From: Castellaniella caeni NBRC 101664
GTDB taxonomy: Bacteria; Pseudomonadota; Gammaproteobacteria; Burkholderiales; Burkholderiaceae_B
Assembly: GCF_001592225.1 (NCBI RefSeq)
Contig: NZ_BCWN01000019.1
Location: forward strand, 1 to 64,000
Direction: 5' to 3'
Length of the DNA: 64,000 nt
Positions 7,118 to 19,873 of this stretch are shown piece by piece (position 1 is the first letter of the stretch; each line of letters starts with the position of its first letter). Made by a program: the position numbers and the translations under genes. The notes beneath the pieces are model-generated. The model saw nothing but the letters and a program-made list of their open reading frames with translations, did no database searches and had not been told where the DNA came from.

Positions 7118-8440
7118 CTACGCAACGGCTACCTGATAGGGCATATCCTCTGACCACTGACGATGAAGATGACCATTGTTGTACAGCAAGCTGGTGACAG
7201 TCTGCTCGCTGACGTCAAACCGTTCTGCGGCTTCTTCCATGGCATATGAAGAAAAATCACCATCCAGGTAAGACAATAGCGCGTTGATAGGGCATAGGAA
7301 TTCGGCAGCGAAAGCACGCTGGTATTTTTGGCAGGAGGTTCCTAGATCGGTTGACGCCAGCCAGCGCGCGCCTCGTGGTGCGGTACGCAGATGCTCACCC
7401 AAGAAGCGCGCCAGTTCAAACCGTTTGCCAACGGGATTATGCCTGCGTGGAATGAATTTCAAGTGGCGACCGTTGGTGGGCATGGCCACGGCGACCGGTG
7501 ACCGGCCTTGCGGAGCAGGCCACGCAGCGACCGCATCACGCCCCAAGCCCAACAACCCCTGTAGCTCCTGACTGGGGATTGGATCGCTGGTGTTCCCCAG
7601 TTTTTGTCGAAGTGCCCGCGCATCGTGTACAGCGCGTTCCCAAGGAGCCCCGTGGCGCAAGTGATCAATATCGCCAAATGAGAATTCGGGAGCGCCGACC
7701 ATACCGTCAGCATCGGCCAGCCGCCCAATCAATGCCAGATCAGGAGATGCCTCAAACGATGCAATGGCTGGCGCCAATTCTGACAAGGCTTCGTCTCCAA
7801 CGAGGGGGCTCCACTGAAGCGCAGCGCTCAGTGCCTCTTCAGGGCAGGCTTCGGCGTCAAACCCGAGCTGGGCTTCAAGCTTCCGGCGACGTGCCATCTC
7901 TGGATCGGCCAGCTCTTCTTGCAAGATAGCCCATACATGGGCCAGATCAGATCCGGAGGCCTCCCTGGCATCCAAACGTGCCAGAACGCTACCCATGAAC
8001 TGCTCAACACTCTTGTGAAAACCAGCCAGGCCAAGCTGCTTGGGCGCATCCAGAGTTTGCAGATACTGCACCGACTGATTGGGCGTCATTGATGCGCGTG
8101 CCCATACGTCGATGAACTCTCCATCCGGAATGAACATGATACGCGGCCATACAAACCCATGGTTAGCCGCACCGAGTTCGTGAGCCATGCGCCAACCATG
8201 ACCGGGCTGCTGCCGAGGCAAGGGCTCGTGATTGAGGCGCCACCACGAATTTGCCAGCCACATAGCCAGTGGATATGCGGAGACAAAAACATTGTCACGG
8301 ACGGTCTTCGCCCAGATATCCTGATTTCGCGTCAAGCTGACGCCATCGACTGATATACCTAACCAGGCCGCCGTAGCCTGAATCTCTGGTTCGCCAGATG
8401 CCGCCGCCATCCACTGGACATCGATGCTCATTTCAGCCAT
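7118..8440 (-). CDS. ImmA/IrrE-like protein with degenerate active site, module copy 2
   Basis: 440 residues. RAFAAEFLCP, followed by a MEEAAERFDVSEQTVTSLLYNNG helix, is the C-terminal landmark of ImmA/IrrE proteins and aligns with the protein at 581-2002. Where HExxH should stand the sequence reads LARFLGEHL (near residues 344-350), so both zinc histidines and the catalytic glutamate are displaced or lost. The N-terminal region matches copy 1 in spacing (VRDNVFVSAYPLAMW...WRLNHEPLP, then a H.L..A..G...P segment). ATG 8440 has GGAG eight bases upstream and overlaps the upstream stop by 8 bp. It is probably a non-catalytic paralogue. Its role is unknown. Confidence 0.7.
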   Translation of the reverse strand: MAEMSIDVQWMAAASGEPEIQATAAWLGISVDGVSLTRNQDIWAKTVRDNVFVSAYPLAMWLANSWWRLNHEPLPRQQPGHGWRMAHELGAANHGFVWPRIMFIPDGEFIDVWARASMTPNQSVQYLQTLDAPKQLGLAGFHKSVEQFMGSVLARLDAREASGSDLAHVWAILQEELADPEMARRRKLEAQLGFDAEACPEEALSAALQWSPLVGDEALSELAPAIASFEASPDLALIGRLADADGMVGAPEFSFGDIDHLRHGAPWERAVHDARALRQKLGNTSDPIPSQELQGLLGLGRDAVAAWPAPQGRSPVAVAMPTNGRHLKFIPRRHNPVGKRFELARFLGEHLRTAPRGARWLASTDLGTSCQKYQRAFAAEFLCPINALLSYLDGDFSSYAMEEAAERFDVSEQTVTSLLYNNGHLHRQWSEDMPYQVAVA

Positions 8441-8873
8441 CAATCAATCTCCAGCAGCGCAGGACTTCGGCCGAGAAGGGATCAGTCTCGGGCATTGGAT
8501 ATCCGTGGTATGTCCCCTTATCAGGGTTTTCAAGCTGCGCTTCGACAGCAATACCGTCACGAGTAACGGCCCACACGTTCTTAGGCCACACGCCAACAAC
8601 CCGGTCGCTCACAAGCCCTTTGAGCATCCCACTGCGCAGTAGCTGCTCTGCCTCGCAACGTTTAAAAATATTGGCAACGTCGCATAAAGACTTTCCCTGC
8701 CTGGGGTCGGCTGGCGGGGTTAGCCCAAAATCGCCAGGGTTCTTCTTATGTTCAGGATTGCCGCCATAGCGAACACGCGTGGCCAGAGCGGCAAGCTCGG
8801 CGACACGAGCCCGCGCTTGCGCAGAAGTAATCAGTTTGCGCTTGGTGTTGTACAGATCGCGGCGACGCTTCAT
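8433..8873 (-). CDS. Small YHGYP-motif protein, module copy 2
   Basis: 146 residues. The N-terminus is very basic (MKRRRDLYNTKRKL). Then come GGNPEHKKNPGDFGLTPP, GKSLCDVANIF, and a C-terminal block VWPKNVWAV..DGIAVEAQL.NPDKGTYHGYPMP. I have seen this motif set only in uncharacterised proteins. The small protein at 1995-2396 shares the C, qAE.LL.SG, V..EA and P.kg.YHGYP positions. The gene follows ssb on the same strand with only a 44-base gap and overlaps the ImmA-like gene by 8 bp. No function can be assigned. The basic N-terminus would allow nucleic-acid binding. Confidence 0.75.
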   Translation of the reverse strand: MKRRRDLYNTKRKLITSAQARARVAELAALATRVRYGGNPEHKKNPGDFGLTPPADPRQGKSLCDVANIFKRCEAEQLLRSGMLKGLVSDRVVGVWPKNVWAVTRDGIAVEAQLENPDKGTYHGYPMPETDPFSAEVLRCWRLIDG

Positions 8874-8902
8874 GACACAGACGAACCCGACGAATTGGAC
8901 AG

Positions 8903-8919
8903 GAAACCTGACAGGTTTC
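8903..8919 (-). promoter_or_regulatory. 17-bp palindrome between ssb and module 2
   Basis: GAAACCTG, one base, then CAGGTTTC is perfectly symmetric and abuts the ssb stop codon, about 30 bases ahead of the small YHGYP gene. No run of T follows on the minus strand, so it is not a good intrinsic terminator. An operator for the module is the better reading. The sequence differs from the palindrome of module 1. Confidence 0.4.
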
Positions 8920-9397
8920 AGAACGGAATATCGTCGTCCATGTCCGCCAGGTTGGCGGCGGGGGCGGCGGCGGGGGCTGCCGGGCGCTGTTGCTGCGGGG
9001 CACGGCGGGCGGGGGGTTGCGAGAAGCCGCTGTCGCCGCCGCCCATGTCGCCCGTGCTGTCGCGGCCGCCCAGCATTTGCATCTGGTCGGCCACGATTTC
9101 GGTGCTGTAGCGGTCGGCGCCGGTTTCTTTGTCTTGCCACTTGCGGGTTTTCAGGCGGCCCTCGACGTACACCGAGCGGCCCTTGCGCAGGTATTCGCCG
9201 GCGATTTCGGCCAGGCGGTTGTAGAACACCACGCGGTGCCATTCGGTTTCTTCGCGGCGTTCGCCCGAGGCTTTGTCTTTCCAGGTGTTGGTGGTGGCGA
9301 TGGAGACGTTGCAGATGGCAGCGCCATCGGGGCTGTAGCGTACTTCGGGATCGCGCCCCAGGTTGCCGACGAGAATGACTTTGTTGACTGAGGCCAT
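8918..9397 (-). CDS. ssb: Single-stranded DNA-binding protein
   Basis: 159 residues. The OB fold ([62 protein letters not shown]) covers about residues 1-110. It is followed by a Gly/Pro/Ala-rich linker and the acidic C-terminal tip DMDDDIPF, which recruits repair and replication partners. The protein binds ssDNA as a tetramer in replication, recombination and repair. ssb, an MFS transporter and uvrA are neighbours here. A TATAAAT -10-like box lies about 100 bases upstream on the minus strand. Confidence 0.97.
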   Translation of the reverse strand: MASVNKVILVGNLGRDPEVRYSPDGAAICNVSIATTNTWKDKASGERREETEWHRVVFYNRLAEIAGEYLRKGRSVYVEGRLKTRKWQDKETGADRYSTEIVADQMQMLGGRDSTGDMGGGDSGFSQPPARRAPQQQRPAAPAAAPAANLADMDDDIPF

Positions 9398-9492
9398 GGT
9401 GGGTAATCCTATTGATGAATGTGGCCGCCATTATCGGGGATCTGACCCCTGGGCGCGCCGGTAAAACGAGCTAAAGGGACATTATCGCCCAC

Positions 9493-9508
9493 CTGTATTT
9501 ATACGCAT
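9493..9508 (-). promoter_or_regulatory. Possible LexA (SOS) box / ssb promoter
   Basis: CTGTATTTATACGCAT matches 12 of 16 positions of the enterobacterial LexA core CTGTATATATATACAG; the right half is poor. Its minus-strand reading contains TATAAAT, a good -10 box for ssb. SOS control of ssb and uvrA is known in other proteobacteria. The site here is weak, and a plain promoter explains it equally well. Confidence 0.3.
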
Positions 9509-9520
9509 AGCGCCAGACCC

Positions 9521-10726
9521 TCAGTGCCCGGGCCGGATCTCTTTGAAGCCGCGCGCCGTGTACAGCCACACCACCGCCAGCATGGCGCTGACCCAGAACA
9601 CCATCGACGGGCCGCTGGCGCGCACCAGAATGCCGCCCAGCAGGCCGCCGGCAAACACCCCCAGCGACTGTGCAGTGTTGTAGAAACCCAGGGCCAGGCC
9701 CTTGTAGGCGGGCGGCGCCACGCGCGACACGAGCGAGGGCTGCAGGGCTTCGAGCACGTTGAAGCAGACAAAGAACGCGATCAGGGCCGCGACCACCAGC
9801 CACAGCGACCCCATCAGCCAGGGCAGCGCGCCCAGCACCACGGCCAGGCCCAGCACGGCCCATTCGAGCGCGGGCTTGTGCGCCTTGCGCGTCTCGGTGT
9901 AGAAGACGGCGGGCACCATGAGCACGAAAGACGCCAGGATGACGGGCAAATACACTTGCCACAGGGTGCCCGTATTGAAGTCACCCAGCCGCCCGAGCAG
10001 GCCGGGGGCCACCATGAACAGGGCCATCAGGATGAAGTGCAGGCAGAATACGCCGAAGTTCAGGCGCAGCAGATCGCGGTGGGCCAGCACGTCGTGCGGC
10101 GTGGCCTGCACGATGTCGGCTTCGGACTTGGGGACGTCGGGCACGAAGAACATGGCGATCAGCAGGCAGACGAAGCCCAGCAGGCTGATGGCCCAGAACA
10201 AGCCCGAGAGGCCGAACTCGCCCACCAGCAAGGGGGACAGCACCAGCGACAGGGCAAACGAAATACCGATCGAGCCGCCCACCATGGCCATGGCGCGCGT
10301 GCGCACCTCGGGGCGTGTGGCGTCGGCGATCCAGGCCGTGATGGCCGCCGACACGGCGCCCAGCCCCTGAATGACGCGGCCCACGGTGACCCAATCGACG
10401 TCGTCGGTGAGCGCGCAGATGATGCCGCCCACGACGAACAGCAACATGCCGAAGACGATGATGGGACGCCGTCCGTAGCGGTCGGAGGCCATGCCCAGCG
10501 GGATTTGCATGATGGCCTGCGTGAGCCCATAGGCCCCCAGGGCCAGCCCCACGCGCACCGGGTCGTTGCCGCCCACGAGGCTGTGCGCGGCCACGGCGAA
10601 GATGGGGGTCAGCAGGAACAGGCCCAGCATGCGGGCCGCAAACAGCGTGGCCAGGGCGATGCTGCTGCGCCGTTCGAGCGGCGTGAGCTTGAGGGCGGGG
10701 GTGGAAGAATGTGCGGTTCGGGCCAT
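9521..10726 (-). CDS. Major facilitator superfamily transporter
   Basis: About 401 residues and 12 hydrophobic segments. It carries the MFS loop 2-3 signature [11 protein letters not shown] and an interdomain loop with [10 protein letters not shown]. The layout suits a proton-driven drug or metabolite efflux pump of the DHA1 type. The substrate cannot be predicted. It lies between ssb and the divergent uvrA. I use ATG 10726 (MARTAHSS); a TTG 21 bases upstream is possible, and neither has a clear Shine-Dalgarno. Confidence 0.8.
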   Translation of the reverse strand: MARTAHSSTPALKLTPLERRSSIALATLFAARMLGLFLLTPIFAVAAHSLVGGNDPVRVGLALGAYGLTQAIMQIPLGMASDRYGRRPIIVFGMLLFVVGGIICALTDDVDWVTVGRVIQGLGAVSAAITAWIADATRPEVRTRAMAMVGGSIGISFALSLVLSPLLVGEFGLSGLFWAISLLGFVCLLIAMFFVPDVPKSEADIVQATPHDVLAHRDLLRLNFGVFCLHFILMALFMVAPGLLGRLGDFNTGTLWQVYLPVILASFVLMVPAVFYTETRKAHKPALEWAVLGLAVVLGALPWLMGSLWLVVAALIAFFVCFNVLEALQPSLVSRVAPPAYKGLALGFYNTAQSLGVFAGGLLGGILVRASGPSMVFWVSAMLAVVWLYTARGFKEIRPGH

Positions 10727-10948
10727 AAAAAGAAGGGGAAGACTCAAAACCCGCCGGACGGCAGCGGGCGAACCGCTGCGTCGGACAAGCCTTCAGCCAA
10801 CTACCCGGCAAGGGTTGGACGACAAGGCGCTTGCATCACCCCCGCGGCTCGCCGCCAGGCAAGACGGCGTGACAAGCCTGCAGTCGTGATGACACTGCGC
10901 GTTATAGTAGCAAGTTGGCCTTTGAAAAACCTGAACCCCCCTACCGGC

Positions 10949-13995
<3,047 letters not shown>

Positions 13996-14011
<16 letters not shown>

Positions 14012-15135
14012 ATGGTGCGGTGCTCGCGGATGGCGTAGCGGTCGGTCATGCCCGCGATGTAGTCGGCGATGGCGCGGGCCTGGGCGGCGGGGTCTTCGCG
14101 CCGGTATTCGTCGGCCAGCAGGCGCGGGTCGTCCAGAAAGGCGACGAAGAGTTCGCGCACCACGCGCTTGGCCTTGCGCGTCATGCGCATCACCTGGTGG
14201 TGGCGGTACAGGTTGTTGAGCAAAAACTGCTTGAGCGCCCGCGACTGCGTGCGGACTGGTTCAGAGAAGGCCGCCAGCAGCGGCGCGGCGCGCAGTTCGT
14301 CCACCGATTGCGGCTTGACGCGCGCCAGGTTGGCCGCCGTGGTCTGGGTGAGATCCAGCACCAGGGTGTTGATCATGGCGCGGATGACCTCGGACACCAG
14401 GCGCTTGCCGTCGCGAACCGGATCGAGATCCGGATAGCGGCGGCGCACCTGCTCATGGTGCATGGCGAAGATTTCCAGGTGCAGCAGCTGCTCGACCGTG
14501 ATGAGGCCCGAGCGCAAGCCATCGTCCACGTCGTGGTTGTTGTAGGCGATCTCGTCGGCCAGGTTGGTGAGCTGGGCTTCGAGCGAGGGCTGGGTGCCGT
14601 CCAGAAAACGGGCGGCCACCGGCCCCAGCGTGCGCGCATGACTGCGCGAGCAGTGCTTGAGGATGCCCTCGCGGGTCTCGAAGCACAGGTTCAGCCCATT
14701 GAAGGCGGCGTAGCGTTCTTCGAGTTCGTCCACCACGCGCAGGCTTTGCAGATTGTGCTCGAAGCCGCCGGCCTCGGGAGCCAGTTCGCGCAGGCAGGCA
14801 TTGAGCTCGTCCTGCCCGGCGTGGCCAAACGGCGTATGCCCCAGGTCGTGCGCCAGCGCCATGGCTTCGATGAGGTCTTCGTGCACCCCCAGGTTGCGCG
14901 CCAGCGTGCGGGCGATCTGCGCCACCTCGATGCTGTGGGTGAGCCGGGTGCGAAACAGGTCGCCCTCGTGGTTGAGAAACACCTGCGTCTTGTATTCCAG
15001 CCGCCGGAAGGCCGAGCAATGAATGATGCGGTCGCGGTCGCGCTGGAAGGCGCTGCGCCCCTGCGGCGGCGGCTCGGGATGCTGGCGGCCGCGCGAGGTT
15101 TCGGGATGGCAGGCGTACGGCGCCAGGGTGCTCAT
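13996..15135 (-). CDS. dgt: Deoxyguanosinetriphosphate triphosphohydrolase-like protein
   Basis: 379 residues of the HD superfamily, type-2 dGTPase-like. The N-terminus [20 protein letters not shown] is the family hallmark. Metal ligands lie in [25 protein letters not shown] (the HD pair) and [16 protein letters not shown]. Members hydrolyse dNTPs to deoxynucleoside and triphosphate. ATG 15135 is preceded by GGAGG nine bases upstream. It lies 64 bases after aroB on the same strand, an aroK-aroB-dgt arrangement typical of betaproteobacteria. Its stop lies inside the uvrA 3' end. Confidence 0.93.
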
Positions 15136-15199
15136 GATCAAATGCCTCCGACAATCGACAGGGACAGAAATGCGACAAACGACGCCCGGCGCCTGGTGC

Positions 15200-16282
15200 T
15201 CATGCGCCGAGGTTTCCGGCAGGCAACAGCGGGCGCACCCGGGCATCGTCCACCGCCTGCACGGTGGCGCGCCCCAGCGCGGGCAGCAGCACGTAACGGA
15301 TGTGGTGGCCTTCGTTCTTTTTGTCCACCCGCATGAGCTCGAACCAGCGATCCGGCCCCAGATCGGGCGCCTGTACGGGGCAGCCGATGGCAGCCACCAG
15401 CGCCTGGATGCGCTCGGCCACGGCGGGATCAAGCCCGCACTCGCGCACGGAAAGCCGCGCGGCGAGCACCATGCCGCAGCCCACGGCCTCGCCGTGCAGC
15501 CAGGCGCCATAGCCCAGGCCGGATTCGATGGCGTGGCCGAAGGTGTGGCCAAAGTTGAGGATGGCGCGCAGGCCAGATTCGCGTTCGTCTTGCGACACCA
15601 CCTGGGCCTTGAGTTCGCACGAGCGGCGGATGGCATAGGCTACAGCATCGTCGTCAAGGGCACGCAGGGCCGCGACGTGCGCCTCGCACCAGTCGAAAAA
15701 CGGCGCATCGGCGATCATGCCGTACTTGATGACTTCGGCCAGGCCGGCCGAGACTTCGCGCGCGGGCAGCGTAGCCAGCACGGCGGGGTCGATCTCGACG
15801 GCCTGCGGCTGGTAGAAGGCGCCGATCATGTTCTTGCCCCGCGGGTGGTTGATAGCCGTCTTGCCGCCCACGGATGAATCGACCTGCGCGAGCAAGGTGG
15901 TGGGCACCTGCACGAAGCGCACGCCGCGCATGTAGCAGGCGGCGGCAAAACCGGCCATGTCGCCCACCACGCCGCCGCCCAGGGCGACCAGCACTACCTT
16001 GCGGTCGCGCGCGTCCGCCAGCAGGGCGTCGAAAATCTGGTTCAGTGATTCAAAGGTCTTGTGCTGCTCGCCGTCGGCCAGTTCGAGCCAGGTGAGCGGC
16101 TTGCCGGTGGCCGCCAGCGCGGCCTTGACGGGTGCGCCGTAGAGCGCCGCCACCGTGGTGTTGGTGACCACGGCGATGGCCGTGGCATCCGCGGGGATGC
16201 TGTCGGCCAGCGCGGCCAGCCTGCCGCGACCGATGTGAATGGGATAGTGCCCGCCCGGGGTATCGACTTGAACCGTGTGCAT
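15200..16282 (-). CDS. aroB: 3-dehydroquinate synthase
   Basis: 360 residues, full length. It converts DAHP to 3-dehydroquinate, the second step of the shikimate pathway, using NAD and a divalent metal. Visible motifs are the NAD-binding [34 protein letters not shown], metal ligands in GLAEVIKYG and [10 protein letters not shown], and LHGEAV. It follows aroK after 120 bases on the same strand and is probably co-transcribed with it and with dgt. Confidence 0.97.
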   Translation of the reverse strand: MHTVQVDTPGGHYPIHIGRGRLAALADSIPADATAIAVVTNTTVAALYGAPVKAALAATGKPLTWLELADGEQHKTFESLNQIFDALLADARDRKVVLVALGGGVVGDMAGFAAACYMRGVRFVQVPTTLLAQVDSSVGGKTAINHPRGKNMIGAFYQPQAVEIDPAVLATLPAREVSAGLAEVIKYGMIADAPFFDWCEAHVAALRALDDDAVAYAIRRSCELKAQVVSQDERESGLRAILNFGHTFGHAIESGLGYGAWLHGEAVGCGMVLAARLSVRECGLDPAVAERIQALVAAIGCPVQAPDLGPDRWFELMRVDKKNEGHHIRYVLLPALGRATVQAVDDARVRPLLPAGNLGA

Positions 16283-16402
16283 GCAAAAGGTGCGCTGAAA
16301 GGGGATGTGCCGACCTCACGCGTGAAACCGACAATGAAAGGATTGTTCCATAAAGGATGGTTCCATCATAGCTGAGACGGAATCGATCGAGGCAGGGCTG
16401 CC

Positions 16403-16954
16403 TTAACCCGCGCAGGCGGTCAACGCATCCTGCACCAGCGGCACCAGCTTGCGCAGGATGTGGGACACCGGCTGATCCGCCGTCTGGAACGTAACCCGCG
16501 CCACGCCCTCGTACAGCGGCGCGCGCGCCGCGAGCAGATCGGCGATGCGCTGGCGCGGGTCGTCGGTGCGCAGCAGGGGGCGGCTGCGGTCGCGCGCCAC
16601 GCGCCGGTAGAGTTCGTCGGCCCCGGCCTGCAGATAGACCACGCAGCCGCGCGTCTGCAGCATGCGGCGGTTTTCTTCGGCCAGCACGGCGCCGCCGCCG
16701 GTAGCCAGCACCAGGCCGGGCACCTGGGTGTATTCGTCCAGCAAGGTGGTTTCGCGGCGGCGAAAGCCGGGCTCGCCCTCGATGTCGAAAATGGTGGCCA
16801 CGCGCACCCCGCAGCGCGCCTCGATGGCGTGGTCGAGATCGACAAAGGGGCGCCCGAGCTCGGTGGCCAGCTGGCGGCCGATGGTGGTCTTGCCCACCCC
16901 CATCATGCCAACGAGAAAGATCGGGACGGCGGCGGTGTCAGGGGGGGATTCCAT
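16403..16954 (-). CDS. aroK: Shikimate kinase
   Basis: 183 residues. P-loop LVGMMGVGKTTIGR, shikimate-binding DLDHAIE and FRRRET, GGGAVL, and the lid arginines in RDRSRPLL are all present, so the enzyme should be active. It phosphorylates shikimate at the 3-hydroxyl using ATP. I start at ATG 16954; a GTG three codons upstream (16963) is equally possible since neither has a strong ribosome site. The gene is divergent from mrcA. The pilMNOPQ genes that separate these two in many gammaproteobacteria are absent here. Confidence 0.95.
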   Translation of the reverse strand: MESPPDTAAVPIFLVGMMGVGKTTIGRQLATELGRPFVDLDHAIEARCGVRVATIFDIEGEPGFRRRETTLLDEYTQVPGLVLATGGGAVLAEENRRMLQTRGCVVYLQAGADELYRRVARDRSRPLLRTDDPRQRIADLLAARAPLYEGVARVTFQTADQPVSHILRKLVPLVQDALTACAG

Positions 16955-17171
16955 CGATATCACTGGGTGGAAAAGGTAGGTTTGCGTGTATTATCGCATT
17001 GGCGCAACAGACGCCGTTGGATCGGGCGTCGATCACGCGCTATCCAAGAATCGCCACATGCGGCGCCAGGCGGCTTCCGGCGCCCCTCACCCCTCAATTC
17101 GCTGCATCCAGTTACATACACTCAGCCTTTGCCCCGTGGCCTGAATCGGGCAGGGCTTACAATCGCCCGTG

Positions 17172-19649
17172 ATGAGAACCACCTCCACCACCTCCCAGCC
17201 CAAGGCCCCTGCCCGTTCATGGCTTGCGCGCCTGGTGCTGAAGGCCTTTGTCCTGCTGGCCGGTCTGGGCGCCTGTGGCGCCCTGCTGCTGACACTGGCA
17301 CTGGCGCTGGCCTGGCCCAACCTGCCCGACCTGCACGCGATGACCGACTACCGGCCACGCGTACCGCTGCGCATCTACACGGCGGACAACGTCCTGATCG
17401 GCGAATTCGGCGAAGAACGGCGCAACGTGCTGCGCTTCGACGAAATCCCCGACATCATGAAGTCGGCCATCCTGGCCGCCGAAGACGACCGCTTCTACCA
17501 GCACGGCGGCATCGACTGGACAGGGGTGCTGCGCGCGGCCATCGCCAACGTGGTGCACATGTCCAAGACGCAGGGCGCCAGCACCATCACCATGCAGGTG
17601 GCGCGCAACTTCTACCTGTCGTCCGAAAAAACCTACACGCGCAAGTTCTACGAACTGCTGCTCACCTTCAAGATCGAGGCCACGCTCAGCAAAGATCAGA
17701 TTCTCGATCTGTACATGAACCAGATCTTCCTGGGGCACCGCGCCTACGGCTTTGCCGCCGCCAGTCGCACCTACTTCGGCAAGCAGCTGGCCGACATCAC
17801 CCCGGCCGAGGCCGCCATGCTGGCGGGCATCCCCAAGGCGCCGTCGCGCTTCAACCCGATCTCCAACTTTCAGCGGGCCAAGTCGCGCCAGGGTTACGTG
17901 CTGGGGCGCATGCGCGCGCTGGGCTACCTGACCGATGCCGAATACCAGCAGGCGCTGGCGCAGCCCATCGTGGTGAAGTCGGCGGCGGGCACGCCCTCGG
18001 GGCGCTACGCCGTGCACGGCGAATACCCGGCGGAACTCGCCCGCCAGCTGCTCTACGGCGTCTACCAGGACGACATCTATTCGCGCGGTTTCAACATCTA
18101 CACCACGATCGATTCCAAAGACCAGGAGGCGGCCTACGAGTCGCTGCGCGCCGGCGTGCTGGACTACACCCGCCGCGCGCCCTACCCCGGCCCCGAAGAA
18201 ACCATCGAGCTGCCCGCGGGCATCGAAAACCAGCCGGAGGCCTTCAACGACATCCTCGACGACATCCAGGAAAAATACCCCGACAACGGCGACCTGATGA
18301 CGGCGGTGGTGCTCTCGGCCAGCCCCACCGACATCAAGGTGGCGCGCAGCCCTACCGACATCGTCGACATCAACGACAAGCGCGCGCTGCGGGTGGTGGC
18401 CCGGGGCCTGACGCCCAAGGCCAAGGATTCCCTGCGCATCCGCCGCGGTTCGGTGGTCTACATCCACAAATACGGCGACTACTGGGAACTGCTGAACAAG
18501 CCCAGCATCCAGGCGGCCCTGGTGTCGCTGCGCGCCCAGGACGGCGGCATCATGGCCATGGTGGGCGGCTTCGACTTCGACGAGGGCAAGTTCAACCGCG
18601 TGACGCAAGCCTGGCGCCAGCCGGGTTCGTCATTCAAGCCCTTCATCTACGCCTCGGCGCTCGAACGCGGCCTGACCCCGGCCACGCAGATTTCCGACGA
18701 GCCGTTCTCGCTGACCGCCGAGCAAACCGGCTCGAAAGCCTGGAACCCGAAAAACTACGGCCGCTCGTACGAGCCCATGCTCACCATGCGCCAGGGCCTG
18801 TACAAGTCCAAGAACATGGTGTCCATCCGTATCATGCAGGCCGTGGGCCCGCAGTACGTGCAAGACTACATCACGCGCTTTGGCTTTGACCGCGCGCGCC
18901 AGCCCGCCGTGCTGCCCCTGGCGCTGGGCGCGGGCAGCGTCACGCCGCTGCAGCTGGCGGGCGGCTACGCCGTCTTTGCCAACGGCGGCTACCGCGTGCC
19001 GCCCTACCTCATCGACCACGTCACCGACAGCGCGGGCAAGATCATCATGCGCGCCCGGCCCACGATCGCGGGCGACACGCTGGCGCGCGTCATCGACCCG
19101 CGCACGGCCTACGTGATGGACGACATGCTGCGCGGCGTGGCCACCTTCGGCACGGGCGCGCGGGTGCACCGCGAACTCAAGCGCGACGACATCGGCGGCA
19201 AGACCGGCACCACCAACGATTCGCAAGACGCCTGGTTCGCGGGCTTCACCCCCAAGCTGGTGGCCGTGGCCTGGATGGGCTTCGACCAGCCCAAGTCCAT
19301 GGGCCAGGGCGAGACCGGCGGGGGCGCCGCGCTGCCCATGTGGGTGGGCTACATGCGGATCGCGCTGGCCGGGCAGCCGCAGATTCCGCCCGGCCCCATG
19401 CCCAGCGGCCTGACGCGCACCGATGACGACTTCTACTTCGCCGAGTTTCCGCCCGGCGTGGCGGTCGCCCGCGTGGGCCTGCCCGCCCCGGGCGACGACC
19501 TGCAGAGCGGCACGACCGGCCAGCCGTCCGACGACGGCATCGGCGCCCTGCTCAACCAGCTGCACGGCCAGCCCGTGCCGCCTCCGCCACCGCCGCCGCA
19601 ATCAGGCCACGAAGCCGCGGTGCCACAACCTGTCCGCGTACCCTTCTGA
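17172..19649 (+). CDS. mrcA: Penicillin-binding protein 1A (bifunctional peptidoglycan synthase)
   Basis: About 825 residues. An N-terminal membrane anchor (residues 15-50) is followed by a GT51 glycosyltransferase domain with AAEDDRFYQHGGID and GASTITMQVARNFYL. An OB-like insert comes next, then the transpeptidase with GSSFKPF (catalytic Ser near residue 485), SKN and KTGTTND. The protein polymerises glycan strands and crosslinks peptides on the periplasmic face. The C-terminal tail is Pro/Gly-rich. A GTG one codon upstream could also serve as start. The TACAAT just before the start resembles a -10 box, suggesting a very short leader. Its stop overlaps the lptM start (TGATG). Confidence 0.96.
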   Translation: MRTTSTTSQPKAPARSWLARLVLKAFVLLAGLGACGALLLTLALALAWPNLPDLHAMTDYRPRVPLRIYTADNVLIGEFGEERRNVLRFDEIPDIMKSAILAAEDDRFYQHGGIDWTGVLRAAIANVVHMSKTQGASTITMQVARNFYLSSEKTYTRKFYELLLTFKIEATLSKDQILDLYMNQIFLGHRAYGFAAASRTYFGKQLADITPAEAAMLAGIPKAPSRFNPISNFQRAKSRQGYVLGRMRALGYLTDAEYQQALAQPIVVKSAAGTPSGRYAVHGEYPAELARQLLYGVYQDDIYSRGFNIYTTIDSKDQEAAYESLRAGVLDYTRRAPYPGPEETIELPAGIENQPEAFNDILDDIQEKYPDNGDLMTAVVLSASPTDIKVARSPTDIVDINDKRALRVVARGLTPKAKDSLRIRRGSVVYIHKYGDYWELLNKPSIQAALVSLRAQDGGIMAMVGGFDFDEGKFNRVTQAWRQPGSSFKPFIYASALERGLTPATQISDEPFSLTAEQTGSKAWNPKNYGRSYEPMLTMRQGLYKSKNMVSIRIMQAVGPQYVQDYITRFGFDRARQPAVLPLALGAGSVTPLQLAGGYAVFANGGYRVPPYLIDHVTDSAGKIIMRARPTIAGDTLARVIDPRTAYVMDDMLRGVATFGTGARVHRELKRDDIGGKTGTTNDSQDAWFAGFTPKLVAVAWMGFDQPKSMGQGETGGGAALPMWVGYMRIALAGQPQIPPGPMPSGLTRTDDDFYFAEFPPGVAVARVGLPAPGDDLQSGTTGQPSDDGIGALLNQLHGQPVPPPPPPPQSGHEAAVPQPVRVPF

Positions 19650-19864
19650 TGACCCTGCCCGCCCCCCTGCGTTCCGCCTTCCCGGCCCTTGGCCTGCTGT
19701 GCGCCACAGCCCTGCTGGGGGGCTGCGGCATGAAGGGGCCGCTGACGCTCCCGCCCCCGCCAGCCGACGCCACGCTGGCCGCGCCGCCGACACTGTCCCC
19801 GGACGCCGCGCCTGACTCCGCCCCCCGCGACGTGCCCTCGGCACACCCCGTCGCGCCACAATAA
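19649..19864 (+). CDS. lptM: LPS translocon maturation lipoprotein (YifL type)
   Basis: 71 residues. A lipoprotein signal peptide ends in the lipobox LLGGC, followed by the family hallmark GMKGPLTLP and then a Pro/Ala-rich disordered tail. YifL/LptM in E. coli helps LptD fold into the LptDE complex at the outer membrane. The gene lies immediately upstream of lysA, the conserved position. It starts inside the mrcA stop codon, so the two are translationally coupled. Confidence 0.85.
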   Translation: MTLPAPLRSAFPALGLLCATALLGGCGMKGPLTLPPPPADATLAAPPTLSPDAAPDSAPRDVPSAHPVAPQ

Positions 19865-19873
19865 ACTGCCCCT

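Noticed and set aside
6975-7157. Short minus-strand frames between the permease and the ImmA-like gene
   Set aside because: No ribosome site and no recognisable domain. Only a GGGGAAACCCC hairpin is notable, too short to support a claim.
9524-10948. Very long upstream extension of the uvrA frame on the plus strand
   Set aside because: It runs antisense through the MFS gene and encodes His/Gln/Arg-rich low-complexity sequence. Family similarity begins only at MDAICIRG (10949).
17032-17171. Type IV pilus assembly genes expected between mrcA and aroK
   Set aside because: Only about 217 bases separate the two genes and they contain promoters only. pilMNOPQ is simply not here.
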